The notes under the pieces: generated by a model
Told to the model about the DNA's origin: nothing
The model's database searches: none
Seen by the model: only the letters and a program-made list of their open reading frames with translations
Source of the DNA: Micromonospora purpureochromogenes
Lineage (GTDB): Bacteria; Actinomycetota; Actinomycetes; Mycobacteriales; Micromonosporaceae
DNA length: 64,000 nt
Assembly (NCBI RefSeq): GCF_900091515.1
Contig: NZ_LT607410.1
Location: forward strand, 4,340,001-4,404,000
Direction of reading: 5' to 3'
Shown here: piece after piece, positions 8,376 to 16,189 of the stretch
How positions within the stretch are numbered: position 1 is the first letter of the stretch
Layout of the letters: each line of letters begins with the position of its first letter
Translations under genes and position numbers: made by a program

Positions 8376-8693
8376 TCAGCGGCAGGCGTCTGCCCGGACG
8401 TGTACGCCGCACCATGCCGGCAGGTGGGCTGCCCACACCCGCCAGCCGCCGGCGTCTCGGTTGGTGTGTTCGTTCCACCAGTGGACCTGGACGGTCACCG
8501 TCGCGCCGTCGTCGTCCTGGTCCTCGACGTCGATTGGTCCGACGGTCTCAAGCTTTGCTGGAGCCTTGCCGCGTTCCATCTCGCCGCGGTACTGACGCCA
8601 CTGCCGCAGCAGCTCGTCATGCCGCCTGGGAGCCAGGACCCGCGACAGGCCAATCTCCTCCCCGCTGCTCATCTGGAGCACGTACACGCTCAC
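8376..8693 (-). CDS. Small protein of unknown function
   Basis: 105 residues from the GTG at 8693. The composition is protein-like (VYVLQMSSGEEIGLSRVL, RRHDELLRQWRQYRGEMER, DVEDQDDDGATVTVQVHWWN, WAAHLPAWCGVHV) and it ends properly at 8376. It lies directly downstream of the DNA ligase gene on the same strand (47 bp gap), so the two may be co-transcribed. No family recognised. The exact start is uncertain; a GAGGTGAGG stretch about 20 bases upstream is too far for a normal ribosome binding site. Confidence 0.55.
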   Translation of the reverse strand: MSVYVLQMSSGEEIGLSRVLAPRRHDELLRQWRQYRGEMERGKAPAKLETVGPIDVEDQDDDGATVTVQVHWWNEHTNRDAGGWRVWAAHLPAWCGVHVRADACR

Positions 8694-8739
8694 TGCCGCG
8701 TCCGGCGTCGCCTCACCTCGATCGCCAGCGGAGGTCGGA

Positions 8740-9771
8740 TCAGGCGCTGCTCGCGTAGTCGGGGAACGGGTCTTCGCCTTCACCGAGCAGCAGCGGCACG
8801 TCGTACACCGACAGGTCCGGCCTGGGGCGGGCGTACCGGACGCGATGACGCCACCGGTGGTGCTCGAACGCCGTGTCGACCTCGATGTCCGCCACGACGG
8901 TCGGCTCGACCTGGACGTAGTGGAGCGGCTCGGGCCGGTCGAACTGGCCGGACCATGCGGCGGGTAGCGGCTCGGGCCAGGGGTGGGTAACAAGCCTGCG
9001 ATCCGTCGGACGTCGCGGGGACAGCAGCGTTGCCAGCTCCGGGCGCTGGGGCGTGGCCAGCGGATGCGTGCGGCCGGTGTATCGCAGCCGACCGCGCCGG
9101 TCGAATCGGCCGATAAGAACGGTCTCGGGATTGCGGATGCTGCCGGTGACGCCGCCGATGATCGCCTCCGTGGTGGCCCGGACTCGGAACTTCGCCCATC
9201 CTCGCCGACCAGGCTCATAGCGGCTGTCGAGCCGCTTGATCACCACACCTTCCACACCCGCCGCCGTCCATCTGGTCAGCCATTCGCTGACCTCGGCGAC
9301 GTCGGTGCTCTGCGGGGTGACCGCCAGCTGCGGCGGGGCGCCGGCGAGCAACCGGACCAGCCGGGACCTGCGCTCGATCAGAGGAGCATCGAGCACAGGC
9401 TCCCCACCAGCGTCCACGAGGAGGTCGAAGGTGACGTAGTAGGCCGGATGCTCACGGGCGACGCGCAGCAGGCCCCGGCCGGCGGTGACCCGCCGCTGCA
9501 ACTGGGCGAAGTTCGTCCGCCCGCCCTCCCAGACGACCAACTCCCCGTCGAGCACCACCCCGGGCGGCACGAAGGCCCGCACCGCGCGCGTGATGTCCGG
9601 GAAGTACGACGTCAGGTTCCGGCCGGCGCGCGACTGGAGGTAGACGTCGGAATCTCCACGGAAGGCCAACGTGCGCCATCCATCCCACTTCGGTTCATAG
9701 ACCAAGTCCGGGCCCTCAAGCACCGCATCTACCGGTGCAGCGAGCATCGGGGCGACGGGCCTCCGCAGCAC
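8740..9771 (-). CDS. ATP-dependent DNA ligase (LigC/LigD-ligase type)
   Basis: 343 residues from the GTG at 9771 (VLRRPVAPMLAAP), which has GGTGGGT just upstream; a GTG at 9813 would add 14 residues. The nucleotidyltransferase motif I is EPKWDGWRT with the AMP-accepting Lys at about residue 28; further ligase motifs are FPDITRAVRAFVPPGVVLDG, ELVVWEGGR, VEGVVIKRLDSRYEPG and GWAKFRVRAT (motif V). The C-terminal OB-fold part contains GRFDRRGRLRYTGRTHPLA. This is the monomeric bacterial ATP-dependent ligase used in repair, often with Ku, but no ku gene is nearby. A truncated second copy lies at 15794-16085. Confidence 0.88.
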   Translation of the reverse strand: MLRRPVAPMLAAPVDAVLEGPDLVYEPKWDGWRTLAFRGDSDVYLQSRAGRNLTSYFPDITRAVRAFVPPGVVLDGELVVWEGGRTNFAQLQRRVTAGRGLLRVAREHPAYYVTFDLLVDAGGEPVLDAPLIERRSRLVRLLAGAPPQLAVTPQSTDVAEVSEWLTRWTAAGVEGVVIKRLDSRYEPGRRGWAKFRVRATTEAIIGGVTGSIRNPETVLIGRFDRRGRLRYTGRTHPLATPQRPELATLLSPRRPTDRRLVTHPWPEPLPAAWSGQFDRPEPLHYVQVEPTVVADIEVDTAFEHHRWRHRVRYARPRPDLSVYDVPLLLGEGEDPFPDYASSA

Positions 9772-10612
9772 AGACCCACCCAGTGAGGCGTCCCAACGCC
9801 AGGCTGGACTCACCCCGTCTAGCCCCGTCCGCCCAGGCCACGAGCGCCGCTCATATTCGCCCCTCCCCCCGTCATCGTGGGGCAGCGGGAGCGGGGCTCG
9901 GGCGCAGATCAGGCAGAACGAATGCGTTGGACCTGCACATTACGAGTCGGTCGCCAGCCCTGCTCCCCGGGGCGCTTACGCGGGTTGCCTGGATGCCGGA
10001 GGCCGTGGTCGTCCGCCCATGCCCGCCGGCTCGGCTGCTCGATTGGCTGCTCGCCTCCTCGGTGCCCGGCGCATCGGCCGACCATGGCCACCCCGGCCCC
10101 ACTGCCAATTGCCCCCGAATCGTCAGCCCGCCCCCAATCTTCGTCGACCGTGATCGCCAGGCATGCTTTCCAAGTCTGTCGCCGCGCGTTCGCCGAGGTC
10201 TGTAGCCGTACCGCGCAGTGGCGCTGGCACTAGGCGGGACCTAGTCGGATGACCTCGAATGTGGCCGAACGAGACGACAACTGAGACCACCTGACACGGC
10301 CGACGGCATGATGGGCCGGTGGCGGTAGTAGAGGCATGGTTTCTGGGCGGACCGGTGGACGGGAGACTGATGCCAATGGAGGCGACCGCCGACGGCAGTC
10401 CGCCGACGGTGTTGAAGCTGCTTCAGACTGGCTTCTAGCGGCCCGCACCAAAGGGCTTGCTGCTCTCTTGCAGCCTCTGGCCCTGGCGTGACCACAGTTG
10501 CTCGCGCTGGCCAAAGACCGTTGAGTGGCGCCGGCGGCGACAGTCGTGCGCTGTCAACCGCCGGCTTCCTGGGCTGGCTCAGCTCTAGCAAGCAGCCACT
10601 CAATGGGCCCTG
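9772..10612. other. Gene-free stretch containing one long repeat
   Basis: Apart from the repeat at 9937-10056, no frame in these 840 bp has convincing protein character, and no RNA or terminator stands out. Confidence 0.45.
9937..10056. repeat. About 120-bp diverged direct repeat, copy 1
   Basis: Recurs at 13018-13137 in the same orientation, about 80% identical by eye (shared: CATTACGAGTCGG, GGGCGCTT, CGTCCGCCCA, CGCCGGCT, GGCTGCT). It begins with GCACATTACGAGTC, which resembles the complement of a tRNA-Thr(CGT) anticodon loop (copy 2 has the exact GCATTACGAGTC), so it may be an old attachment site; that is speculative. Confidence 0.55.
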
Positions 10613-11020
10613 TCAGGCCATGCTGGGGGCGGCGGCGTGCGGAGCGTCCTTCGGGTCGGCACCGTACCGGTTGCTTCCCCGAGTGCCGTCCTTGACGAAG
10701 AACACGAGCAGGACGATGGCCCCCACGAGAGGCACGAGTCCGATCAACAGCCACCAGCCCGAGCGGTCGGTGTCGTGAAGTCGCCGCGCGGCAACGGCCA
10801 GGGTCGGCAGCAGCAGGGCCAAGCTGACGATCAGCCCGATGACGCCGGTAGAGCTCGGATCCGACCCGATCTTGGTCCCCAGCGCGCCGTCCAGAATTCC
10901 GGCGACGATGCCGAGGATCAGAGTGAAGAGGAAGAACCACCAGTACTCGGACCGGCGAGCTCGACCGCCAAAGCCGGCGTACTGGGAGAGGACGGATTTG
11001 GTGGCATCAATGGGGGACAT
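10613..11020 (-). CDS. DUF805 family membrane protein
   Basis: 135 residues starting at the ATG 11020 (MSPIDATKSVLSQYAGFGGR). The frame is open further upstream but that part has no coding character. The DUF805 hallmarks are clear: FGGRARRSEYWWFFLF near the N-terminus, three to four membrane segments (FLFTLILGIVAGILDGAL, GLIVSLALLLPTLAVAARR, WWLLIGLVPLVGAIVLLVFF) and the family signature RRLHDTDRSGWWLL. The C-terminal tail (KDGTRGSNRYGADPK) also matches the family. DUF805 proteins are inner-membrane proteins of unknown biochemical role. Stand-alone gene. Confidence 0.88.
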   Translation of the reverse strand: MSPIDATKSVLSQYAGFGGRARRSEYWWFFLFTLILGIVAGILDGALGTKIGSDPSSTGVIGLIVSLALLLPTLAVAARRLHDTDRSGWWLLIGLVPLVGAIVLLVFFVKDGTRGSNRYGADPKDAPHAAAPSMA

Positions 11021-11285
11021 ACATGCTCCAGCGAAGTGAGAGATTGAGACCTGTAAGGTCAACTGCGACGCAGCCAAGCAGACGGCCGGCGGGCGGTCAA
11101 TGGCCGTTCGGCTGGCCCCGCCCGGTTGGGGCCTGCGACTTGAGCCCTGAACCCCTCGGGCGTGCTCCTGATTAACTCCAATCGAGTGGATCGGCAGCCT
11201 GACCTCGGCGAGCTCTTCCGCTGCCTTACAGCGGTTGACAGCCCTTGTCGGCGTCACTTGTGTCCGCCTTGTGCCCGACGAGGAC
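11021..11285. other. Short gap upstream of the IS3 element
   Basis: No gene recognised. If the SUKH gene broken by the IS once began here, its 5' end is no longer recognisable. Confidence 0.4.
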
Positions 11286-11336
11286 TGAACCGCCCCGGAT
11301 CTTGTAGAGACTTCCCCGCTTGGGAAGGATCGAGAG

Positions 11337-11663
11337 GTGGCAGGAACGAAGCCGTATCCGCAGGAGCTGCGGGAGCGGGCGGTGCGGATGGTCGCGGAGG
11401 TGCGGCCGAACTACGAGTCGGACTGGGCGGCGATCACGGCGGTGGCGGCCCGGCTGGGGATCGGCACGGCCGAGACGTTGCGTAAGTGGGTCCGGCAGGC
11501 ACAGGTCGATGATGGCTGGCGGCCGGGGGTGACGTCGGAGGAGTCGGCGGAGCTGAAGCGGCTGCGTCGGGAGAACGCCGAGCTGCGTCGGGCGAATGAG
11601 ATCTTGAAGGCCGCGTCGGCTTTCTTCGCGGCCGAGCTCGACCGGCCTACGACACGCTCGTGA
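11337..11663 (+). CDS. IS3-family transposase OrfA
   Basis: 108 residues (MAGTKPYPQELRERAVRMVA). An N-terminal helix-turn-helix (WAAITAVAARLGIGTAETLR KWVRQ) recognises the IS ends, followed by a leucine-zipper helix (LKRLRRENAELRRANEILK AAS). The last codons overlap the start of orfB by four bases (GTGA), the usual place of the -1 programmed frameshift that makes the OrfAB transposase. Confidence 0.92.
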   Translation: MAGTKPYPQELRERAVRMVAEVRPNYESDWAAITAVAARLGIGTAETLRKWVRQAQVDDGWRPGVTSEESAELKRLRRENAELRRANEILKAASAFFAAELDRPTTRS

Positions 11664-12583
11664 GTTTCGTCGACGAGCATCGGGACCGCTTCGGTGGAGT
11701 CGAGCCGATCTGTCGCGTGCTGCGTCAGCACGGGCTGCAGATCACCCCGAGCGGTTACTGGGCGGCCAAGAAGCGTCCGCCGTCGAAGCGGCAGGTGCGT
11801 GATGCGCAGCTGACAGAACTCATGCGGGAGATCCACTCGGCGAACTACGGCGTCTACGGAGCCCGCAAGATCTGGCACGAGCTGCGCCGCCAAGGGCATC
11901 CGACGGCCCGGTGCACGGTCGAGCGGTTGATGCGTGATGCTGGCCTGGCCGGTGTCGTGCGGGGCAAGAAGATCCGCACCACCACCGCCGATCCGGGGCA
12001 TGAACGGGCCGCCGACCTGCTCAACCGGGACTTCACCGCCGCCCGGCCGAACCGGTGCTGGGTCGCGGACTTCACCCACGTCGCCGCCTGGTCCGGCGTG
12101 GTCTACGTCGCGTTCGTCGTTGACGTCTACTCGAGGGCGATCGTGGGTTGGTCCGCGGCGACGAACAAACGAACCCCGCTGGTCCTGGCCGCCCTGGACA
12201 TGGGGCTGTGGCGCCGTGACCGCGCCGGCCAGCCGGTCGGGGCGGGCCTGGTACATCACAGCGATGCGGGCAGTCAGTACACGTCGTTCCGGTTCACCAC
12301 CCACCTGCTCGATGCCGGTATCGACGCCTCGATCGGCAGCGTCGGTGACGCCCTGGACAACGCGCTGATGGAGTCCACCATCGGCCTCTACAAGACCGAG
12401 CTGATCAAACCCCGGGGCCCGTGGCGAAGCCTCGCCCAGGTCGAACTGGCCACCGCCGAGTGGGTCGACTGGTACAACAACCAGCGCGTGCACTCCGCCA
12501 TCGGGCACGTCCCGCCGACCGAGTACGAATCGATGTTCTACGCTCAACCCCAGCCCCGTGAGGTGGTTGGAGCCAACAGCTGA
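11660..12583 (+). CDS. IS3-family transposase OrfB (DDE integrase core)
   Basis: 307 residues from the GTG overlapping the orfA stop. It has the N-terminal HTH_21 region (YWAAKKRPPSKRQ, MREIHSANYGVYGARKIWHE) and the rve catalytic core with all three acidic residues: first Asp in CWVADFTHV, second in VHHSDAGSQYTS, Glu in NALMESTIGLYKTEL. The frame is complete and undamaged, so with orfA the element should be active. Confidence 0.92.
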   Translation: MSFVDEHRDRFGGVEPICRVLRQHGLQITPSGYWAAKKRPPSKRQVRDAQLTELMREIHSANYGVYGARKIWHELRRQGHPTARCTVERLMRDAGLAGVVRGKKIRTTTADPGHERAADLLNRDFTAARPNRCWVADFTHVAAWSGVVYVAFVVDVYSRAIVGWSAATNKRTPLVLAALDMGLWRRDRAGQPVGAGLVHHSDAGSQYTSFRFTTHLLDAGIDASIGSVGDALDNALMESTIGLYKTELIKPRGPWRSLAQVELATAEWVDWYNNQRVHSAIGHVPPTEYESMFYAQPQPREVVGANS

Positions 12584-12610
12584 GGTCTCCACAGAACCCG
12601 GGGCGGTTCA

Positions 12611-13013
12611 GACCCCTCACCGACGAGGTTCTGCGGGCTGTGGAGGCGGAGCTTGGGCACCAGCTGTCCGCCGCGTACGACGACCTGTACCGGCGACACG
12701 ACGGCGGCTCCCTCGCCCGTGACGCCGACTCTGCACCCAGCCGAACCTCCTGGGCTGAGGACCACGTCGGTCTGTACATACTGGCGGCGATCGGTCGAAC
12801 TGCTCGGTTCAGCCTCTGCGGCGAGCTCGGCAGCGCGTTCTGGGTAGCGGAATGGGGCTACCCCGACATCGGCATCTACATCGCCGACCGCCCGTCGGCG
12901 GGTCACGACATGATCGCCTTCGACTACCGCTCGGCCGGTGAGCCGGCCGTCCCGACTTCGAGAACTTCGTGACGGGGCTCGTCAACGAATCGGAGTACGA
13001 CGTGGACAACTGA
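12611..13013 (+). pseudogene. SUKH (SMI1/KNR4) immunity-type gene, broken by the IS3 element
   Basis: Directly after the IS the frame reads PLTDEVLRAVEAELGHQLSA, AAYDDLYRRHDGGS and later FWVAEWGYPDIGIYIADRPS AGHDMIAFDYRSAG, the core of the actinobacterial SUKH family. It then shifts frame: the family C-terminus DFENFVTGLVNESEYDVDN is in the next frame and ends at 13013. About 20 residues that normally link the two (usual VVHVDQE region) are missing, so there is an internal deletion with frameshift in addition to the 5' disruption by the insertion. SUKH proteins are immunity proteins of contact-dependent or polymorphic toxins; no toxin gene is adjacent. Confidence 0.8.
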
Positions 13014-13017
13014 CTCG

Positions 13018-13137
13018 CGCATTACGAGTCGGCTCCGGCCCCTGCTCCCCTGGGCGCTTCCGTTGGTTGACTGGCTGCCCTCGTCCGTGATCGTCCGCCC
13101 ACGCTCGCCGGCTTGGCTGCTCGGTCGGCTGCTTGAC
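13018..13137. repeat. About 120-bp diverged direct repeat, copy 2
   Basis: Partner of 9937-10056. The pair brackets the DUF805 gene, the IS3 element and the broken SUKH gene, a 3.1-kb segment. Confidence 0.55.
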
Positions 13138-13394
13138 GGTCTGCCCGCGCTCGATAGTCCCCGACTTAGGTCTGCGCTGGCAGGTGGCGGCGGACGTCAG
13201 TATTAGCGACGCGTTCGGCAAGGGCGCGCGGGCTAACGCCATGGCTGTTCTCGCGTTCGGGATCGGCACCTGCCGCCAGAAGCGCTTGCAGAGCCGCTGG
13301 GTCCGTGCGGTAGGCGAATACGGCACGCCAGAGCGCTGCCTCTCTGCTGCTCCCGCGCTTCCCTCACCTCGCACGCGTACGGCGGCCAGGTCGC

Positions 13395-13400
13395 TACGCT
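13395..13400 (+). promoter_or_regulatory. Putative -10 element of the SUKH-like gene
   Basis: TACGCT, six bases, then GTG at 13407: leaderless arrangement. Confidence 0.4.
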
Positions 13401-13406
13401 TCTCCG

Positions 13407-13985
13407 GTGACGAATGGTGCCGGTGTTGCATTGGGTATCGAGGCCGCTCGGCGGCTAGCCCAGCTGGACCTGGTGGACATCCAACCGGGGCTCACCGACG
13501 CCGAGTTCGTCAGCATCGAGCGACGGTTCGGCTTCGAGTTCGCCGACGACCACCGCGCCTTCCTCGCGGCCGGGCTGCCAGTCTGGACACCTGGCCACGA
13601 TGACCACCCCGCCAAGGCAAGTTGGGGCTGGCCGAACTGGCGCCAGCTCGACTCCACCACCCTGCAAGAGCAGGTTGACTGGCCGCTCGCAACCGCGCTC
13701 GACGACATCCAGCACGGCGAGTGGCCACCTGGGTGGAGCAGCCGCCCTCACGACCTCGTCCGGCGCATGGCCAAGGCGAAGCGCCTTCTCGCCAACGTTC
13801 CCCGGATGGTTCCCGTATACGCCCACCGCTACCTGCCAACCGGCCGCGGCTCCTTCGGGCATCCCGTGCTCTCCATCCACCGACTGACCGACACCATCGT
13901 GTATGGCCACGACCTCGCCCACTACATCGATCAGGAGTTCCGAGAGCCCAGGGTGACTGTGACCTTCTGGCGTGACTACGTGTGA
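13407..13985 (+). CDS. SUKH-like (SMI1/KNR4 superfamily) protein
   Basis: 192 residues from the GTG at 13407, six bases after a TACGCT -10-like element. The N-terminal part (LTDAEFVSIERRFGFEFADD HRAFLAAGLPVW) is the typical first half of a SUKH fold, followed by WPNWRQLDSTTLQEQVDWPL, a variant with several Trp residues, and HPVLSIHRLTDTIVYGHDLA near the end. The superfamily acts as toxin-neutralising immunity protein. It is the second SUKH-type gene in 1.5 kb, next to a broken one, suggesting a former immunity cluster. Intact, no adjacent toxin. Confidence 0.75.
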   Translation: MTNGAGVALGIEAARRLAQLDLVDIQPGLTDAEFVSIERRFGFEFADDHRAFLAAGLPVWTPGHDDHPAKASWGWPNWRQLDSTTLQEQVDWPLATALDDIQHGEWPPGWSSRPHDLVRRMAKAKRLLANVPRMVPVYAHRYLPTGRGSFGHPVLSIHRLTDTIVYGHDLAHYIDQEFREPRVTVTFWRDYV

Positions 13986-14009
13986 GAGGTGAGGGCCGAC
14001 GCCCGACTG

Positions 14010-14130
14010 CTCGACCCCCAGGTAACGATCACGCGGCTCCTACCTGCTGCTCCACCAGGTCTGAGCTGCCAGAGCATCCAGGGCCGTCCATGCTCGTCCG
14101 CTGGTGTCCGACCCGATCGTCACTCAGTTA
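14010..14130. repeat. Direct repeat next to the tRNA-Pro fragment, copy 1
   Basis: Starts with CGACCCCCAGGTAACGATCAC and ends with GGTGTCCGACCCGATCGTCA CTCAGTTAG; the same order recurs at 14276-14400 with substitutions. It contains the complement of the tRNA-Pro(GGG) anticodon-loop sequence (GACCCCCAG), so it looks like a duplicated integration arm. Confidence 0.6.
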
Positions 14131-14205
14131 GCGGACTTCGTGTTGGCGAGGCGAGCCCAGCACCAGCCCCGACGGTCAGTGACCGATCTTGGTCCCAAGA
14201 ACGCC

Positions 14206-14242
14206 AAGAAGGGCCGATCCGATTTCCGGATCAGCCCTCTGA
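14206..14242 (-). terminator. Hairpin terminator downstream of the tRNA-Pro 3' fragment
   Basis: AGGGCCGATCCG / CGGATCAGCCCT stem (one mismatch) with a four-base loop, placed where a tRNA terminator would be relative to the reverse-strand tRNA fragment. Confidence 0.6.
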
Positions 14243-14247
14243 CCTGC

Positions 14248-14289
14248 GTCGGACGGCCGGATTCGAACCGACGACCCCTTGACCCCCAG
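14248..14289 (-). repeat. tRNA-Pro(GGG) 3'-half fragment, att site copy 1
   Basis: On the reverse strand the sequence reads from the anticodon loop (CTGGGGGTCAAGGGG) through the T arm (GTCGGTTCGAATCCGGC) to the acceptor 3' strand. The T stem pairs, and the acceptor strand has one C fewer than the other copies. No 5' half follows, so this is not a functional tRNA but the 3' piece left by site-specific integration. Copies 2 and 3 are at 19334 and 44929. The Pro(GGG) assignment rests on recall of the actinomycete gene. Confidence 0.75.
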
Positions 14290-14400
14290 GCAACAATCAC
14301 AGCGCGCTTACCTGCTGCTCTGTCGGCTCCGGGCTGCTGGCATGGTCCACGCTCGTCCGTGCTCGTCCAGTGGTGTCCGACCCGATCGTCACCCAGTTAG
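14276..14400. repeat. Direct repeat next to the tRNA-Pro fragment, copy 2
   Basis: Partner of 14010-14130; overlaps the anticodon-loop end of the tRNA fragment. A short related piece (ACTCAGTTAGTCACCCA) also lies at 19269-19286 beside att copy 2. Confidence 0.6.
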
Positions 14401-14775
14401 TCACCCATGCCCCGCAGCATGGCTTCCGCCTCGCGCACCATGTCCTGTTCAAGTTGGGCGCGCTCAGCCGCGTTGTCCTCCCACAGGTCGGCCAGGAAGG
14501 CGAACGTGGTAAAGGGCTCCGGGAACCCTAGAGATCCGGCATAGGCGGCGATGGCATGCGCGCCATCCACCGGCGCGATGGCCCCGGACACCAAACGTCG
14601 CGCAACGAGACCACCACCTCCCAGACGGCCTGGTCGTCGTCTGGCAGCTCAGGCAAGCCCAACTCGTCGACCACCTGGTCCAGCAGCTCGCGTGCCTCGC
14701 GGTACTCGCCTCGCGAGAGCCCAGCGAGTTCCCGCAACGATGGGCTATCCAGCCCCTCGGCAAGCGCTTACCCAC
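14397..14775 (-). pseudogene. Decayed conserved hypothetical gene
   Basis: The reverse strand reads LAEGLDSPSLRELAGLSRGE YREARELLDQVVDELGLP and VWEVVVSLRD in one frame, then after a frameshift near 14600 continues as VSGAIAPVDGAHAIAAYAG and FADLWEDNA ... AEAMLRGMGD to a stop at 14397. Both halves match the style of a widespread actinobacterial small protein family. The 5' end is cut off by an in-frame stop just upstream. The stop codon lies inside the direct repeat, so the gene end was remodelled by the integration event. Confidence 0.6.
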
Positions 14776-14886
14776 CGGGCTGGCACTCCACGCTTGCTCG
14801 CTTCCAAGCCGTGTTAGCCCTCACCGAAGGTGACGGCTAACACGCCTGGTGCAATACCGGCGCCGGAGTGTCAACGATCTGGCAGG

Positions 14887-15054
14887 TCAGGTGACCCCGA
14901 TGTTCAGGTAGAAGTGGCCGAGCTTGAGTGATAGCGAGGCGCCTCCGAAGTGGTGAATGAGCAGCGCCAACAGGATGACGATCAAGATGCAGACAACGAG
15001 CCAGATCAGGAACCACACGAACCCTGGGATCCCGTAGCGACCGACGCGAGCCAT
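14887..15054 (-). CDS. Single-span membrane peptide, 55 aa
   Basis: Starts at the ATG 15054 with GAGGGGGCGAG upstream. The sequence MARVGRYGIPGFVWF leads into one long hydrophobic segment (LIWLVVCILIVILLALLIHH) and a short tail ending HFYLNIGVT. Small one-span proteins of this kind are common in actinomycetes; function unknown. Confidence 0.65.
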   Translation of the reverse strand: MARVGRYGIPGFVWFLIWLVVCILIVILLALLIHHFGGASLSLKLGHFYLNIGVT

Positions 15055-15793
15055 TAGGCTCGCCCCCTCGCGGTCGGCGCTGCAACACGCGCCGCCGCGC
15101 ATGGGTGTGTCGGCTGTCGGTAACTGCGCCCGACGCTAGCGGACGTCTCCATACAGCCTCCTTCATTGAGGTGTCCGCGAAATTTCCCTACCGAGGCGCG
15201 CGTCAAACCGGGCCGTAGGAGCCCGCTTCAGGATCCCGCCGGAGCGGGGCCGCGTCTGTGCTGTCGGTGACATCCGAGGTCGGTCAACTGGACGGGTTTC
15301 TTGCCCGCACTGAACTTCACATCTGCACTGGGGTCCACTCTCTACTTCCGCTTGCTCTCGGAAGCGATCGGGATCGGTCTACGACCAGTGAGCAGCGCCT
15401 CGGCGTTGCCGATCGGCTGCTCCTCAGGGACCGCTTGCCACGCACCACCCGGGCACGAGCGGCATGGCCTACTCAGCAGTCAACTCTCGACGGACGACCA
15501 CTCGCTTGTAAGGCGATCTCGGCAAGAGTCGCAGTGTCCGCCGACAACTGCTGCGTCCGGGCAGGAGGGGAATCCCGTGCGAGCGCGTCCGGCCATGGCC
15601 GCCATGGTTGATGTCAACTGCTGATGTCAAGCCGGCCCCCTCGCTTGATCGATAACTGCCGGTGGTCGTTCGTTGTCACGGATCTTCGCCCCTCCCGGGC
15701 GGCGTCTCCCCACTATGACGTGGGGGGAGAGATGAGGAGTCTTCACAGCCGGCGCGGGCGGTGAGATGTCGTGCAGGGGCTGCCGCCGAGCCC
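15055..15793. other. Gene-free stretch
   Basis: Frames here lack the third-position G+C pattern and recognisable domains. A direct GGGGAGA/GGGGG run at 15715-15735 precedes the ligase fragment. Probably decayed sequence. Confidence 0.45.
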
Positions 15794-16085
15794 GTGCTGC
15801 GCCGGCCGGTCGCGCCGATGCTGGCTGCGCCCATCGACGCGGTGCCCGAGCCGGAACCTCACCACCTACTTCCCGGACATCACCCGGGCGATCCGGGCGG
15901 CGATCCCGCCCAGGGTAGTGCTCGACGGGGAGTTGATCGTCTGGGAGCGCGGCCGGACGAACTTCGCGCTCCTCCAGCAGCGGATCACCGCCGGCCGCGG
16001 ACTGCAGCGCCTGGTCCACCACCGCCCCGCGCACTACGTGCTGTTCGATCTCCTCGCCGACGCCGGCGGCGAGGTCATCCTGCCC
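15794..16085 (+). pseudogene. Truncated ATP-dependent DNA ligase copy
   Basis: The frame VLRRPVAPMLAAPIDAVPEP is nearly identical to the start of the ligase at 9771. It then jumps frame, without the KWDG active-site segment (about 30 codons missing), to RNLTTYFPDITRAIRAAIPP, VVLDGELIVWERGRTNFALL and HYVLFDLLADAGGEV, and ends there. No Lys nucleotidyl acceptor and no OB domain remain, so it cannot be a ligase. A paralogue rather than a recent copy, judging from many substitutions. Confidence 0.82.
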
Positions 16086-16189
16086 CGGCGCGCTGCTCGC
16101 CCAGCGTCAGCCGGCCCAGCTTGGCGGCCGGGCTCTCGACGCTGCCGTCCGGGCCGTCGCCCGACGGTGATCGCGTGGGCACCGCAGGT

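Larger units (their letters stand above)
11286..12610 (+). mobile_element. Intact IS3-family insertion sequence, 1325 bp
   Basis: Terminal inverted repeats are visible: left TGAACCGCCCCGGATCTTGT starting at 11286, right (read inward from 12610) TGAACCGCCCCGGGTTCTGT, both continuing into GGAGAC/AGAGAC. The element is flanked by GAC on both sides (11283-11285 and 12611-12613), the 3-bp target duplication typical of the family. It carries overlapping orfA and orfB. It is inserted in the 5' part of a SUKH gene. A solo end of the same family lies at 51765. Confidence 0.9.

Noticed and set aside
15258..15624. Two overlapping forward frames that might encode a short regulator
   Set aside because: No domain, no ribosome binding site, composition unlike the real genes nearby.
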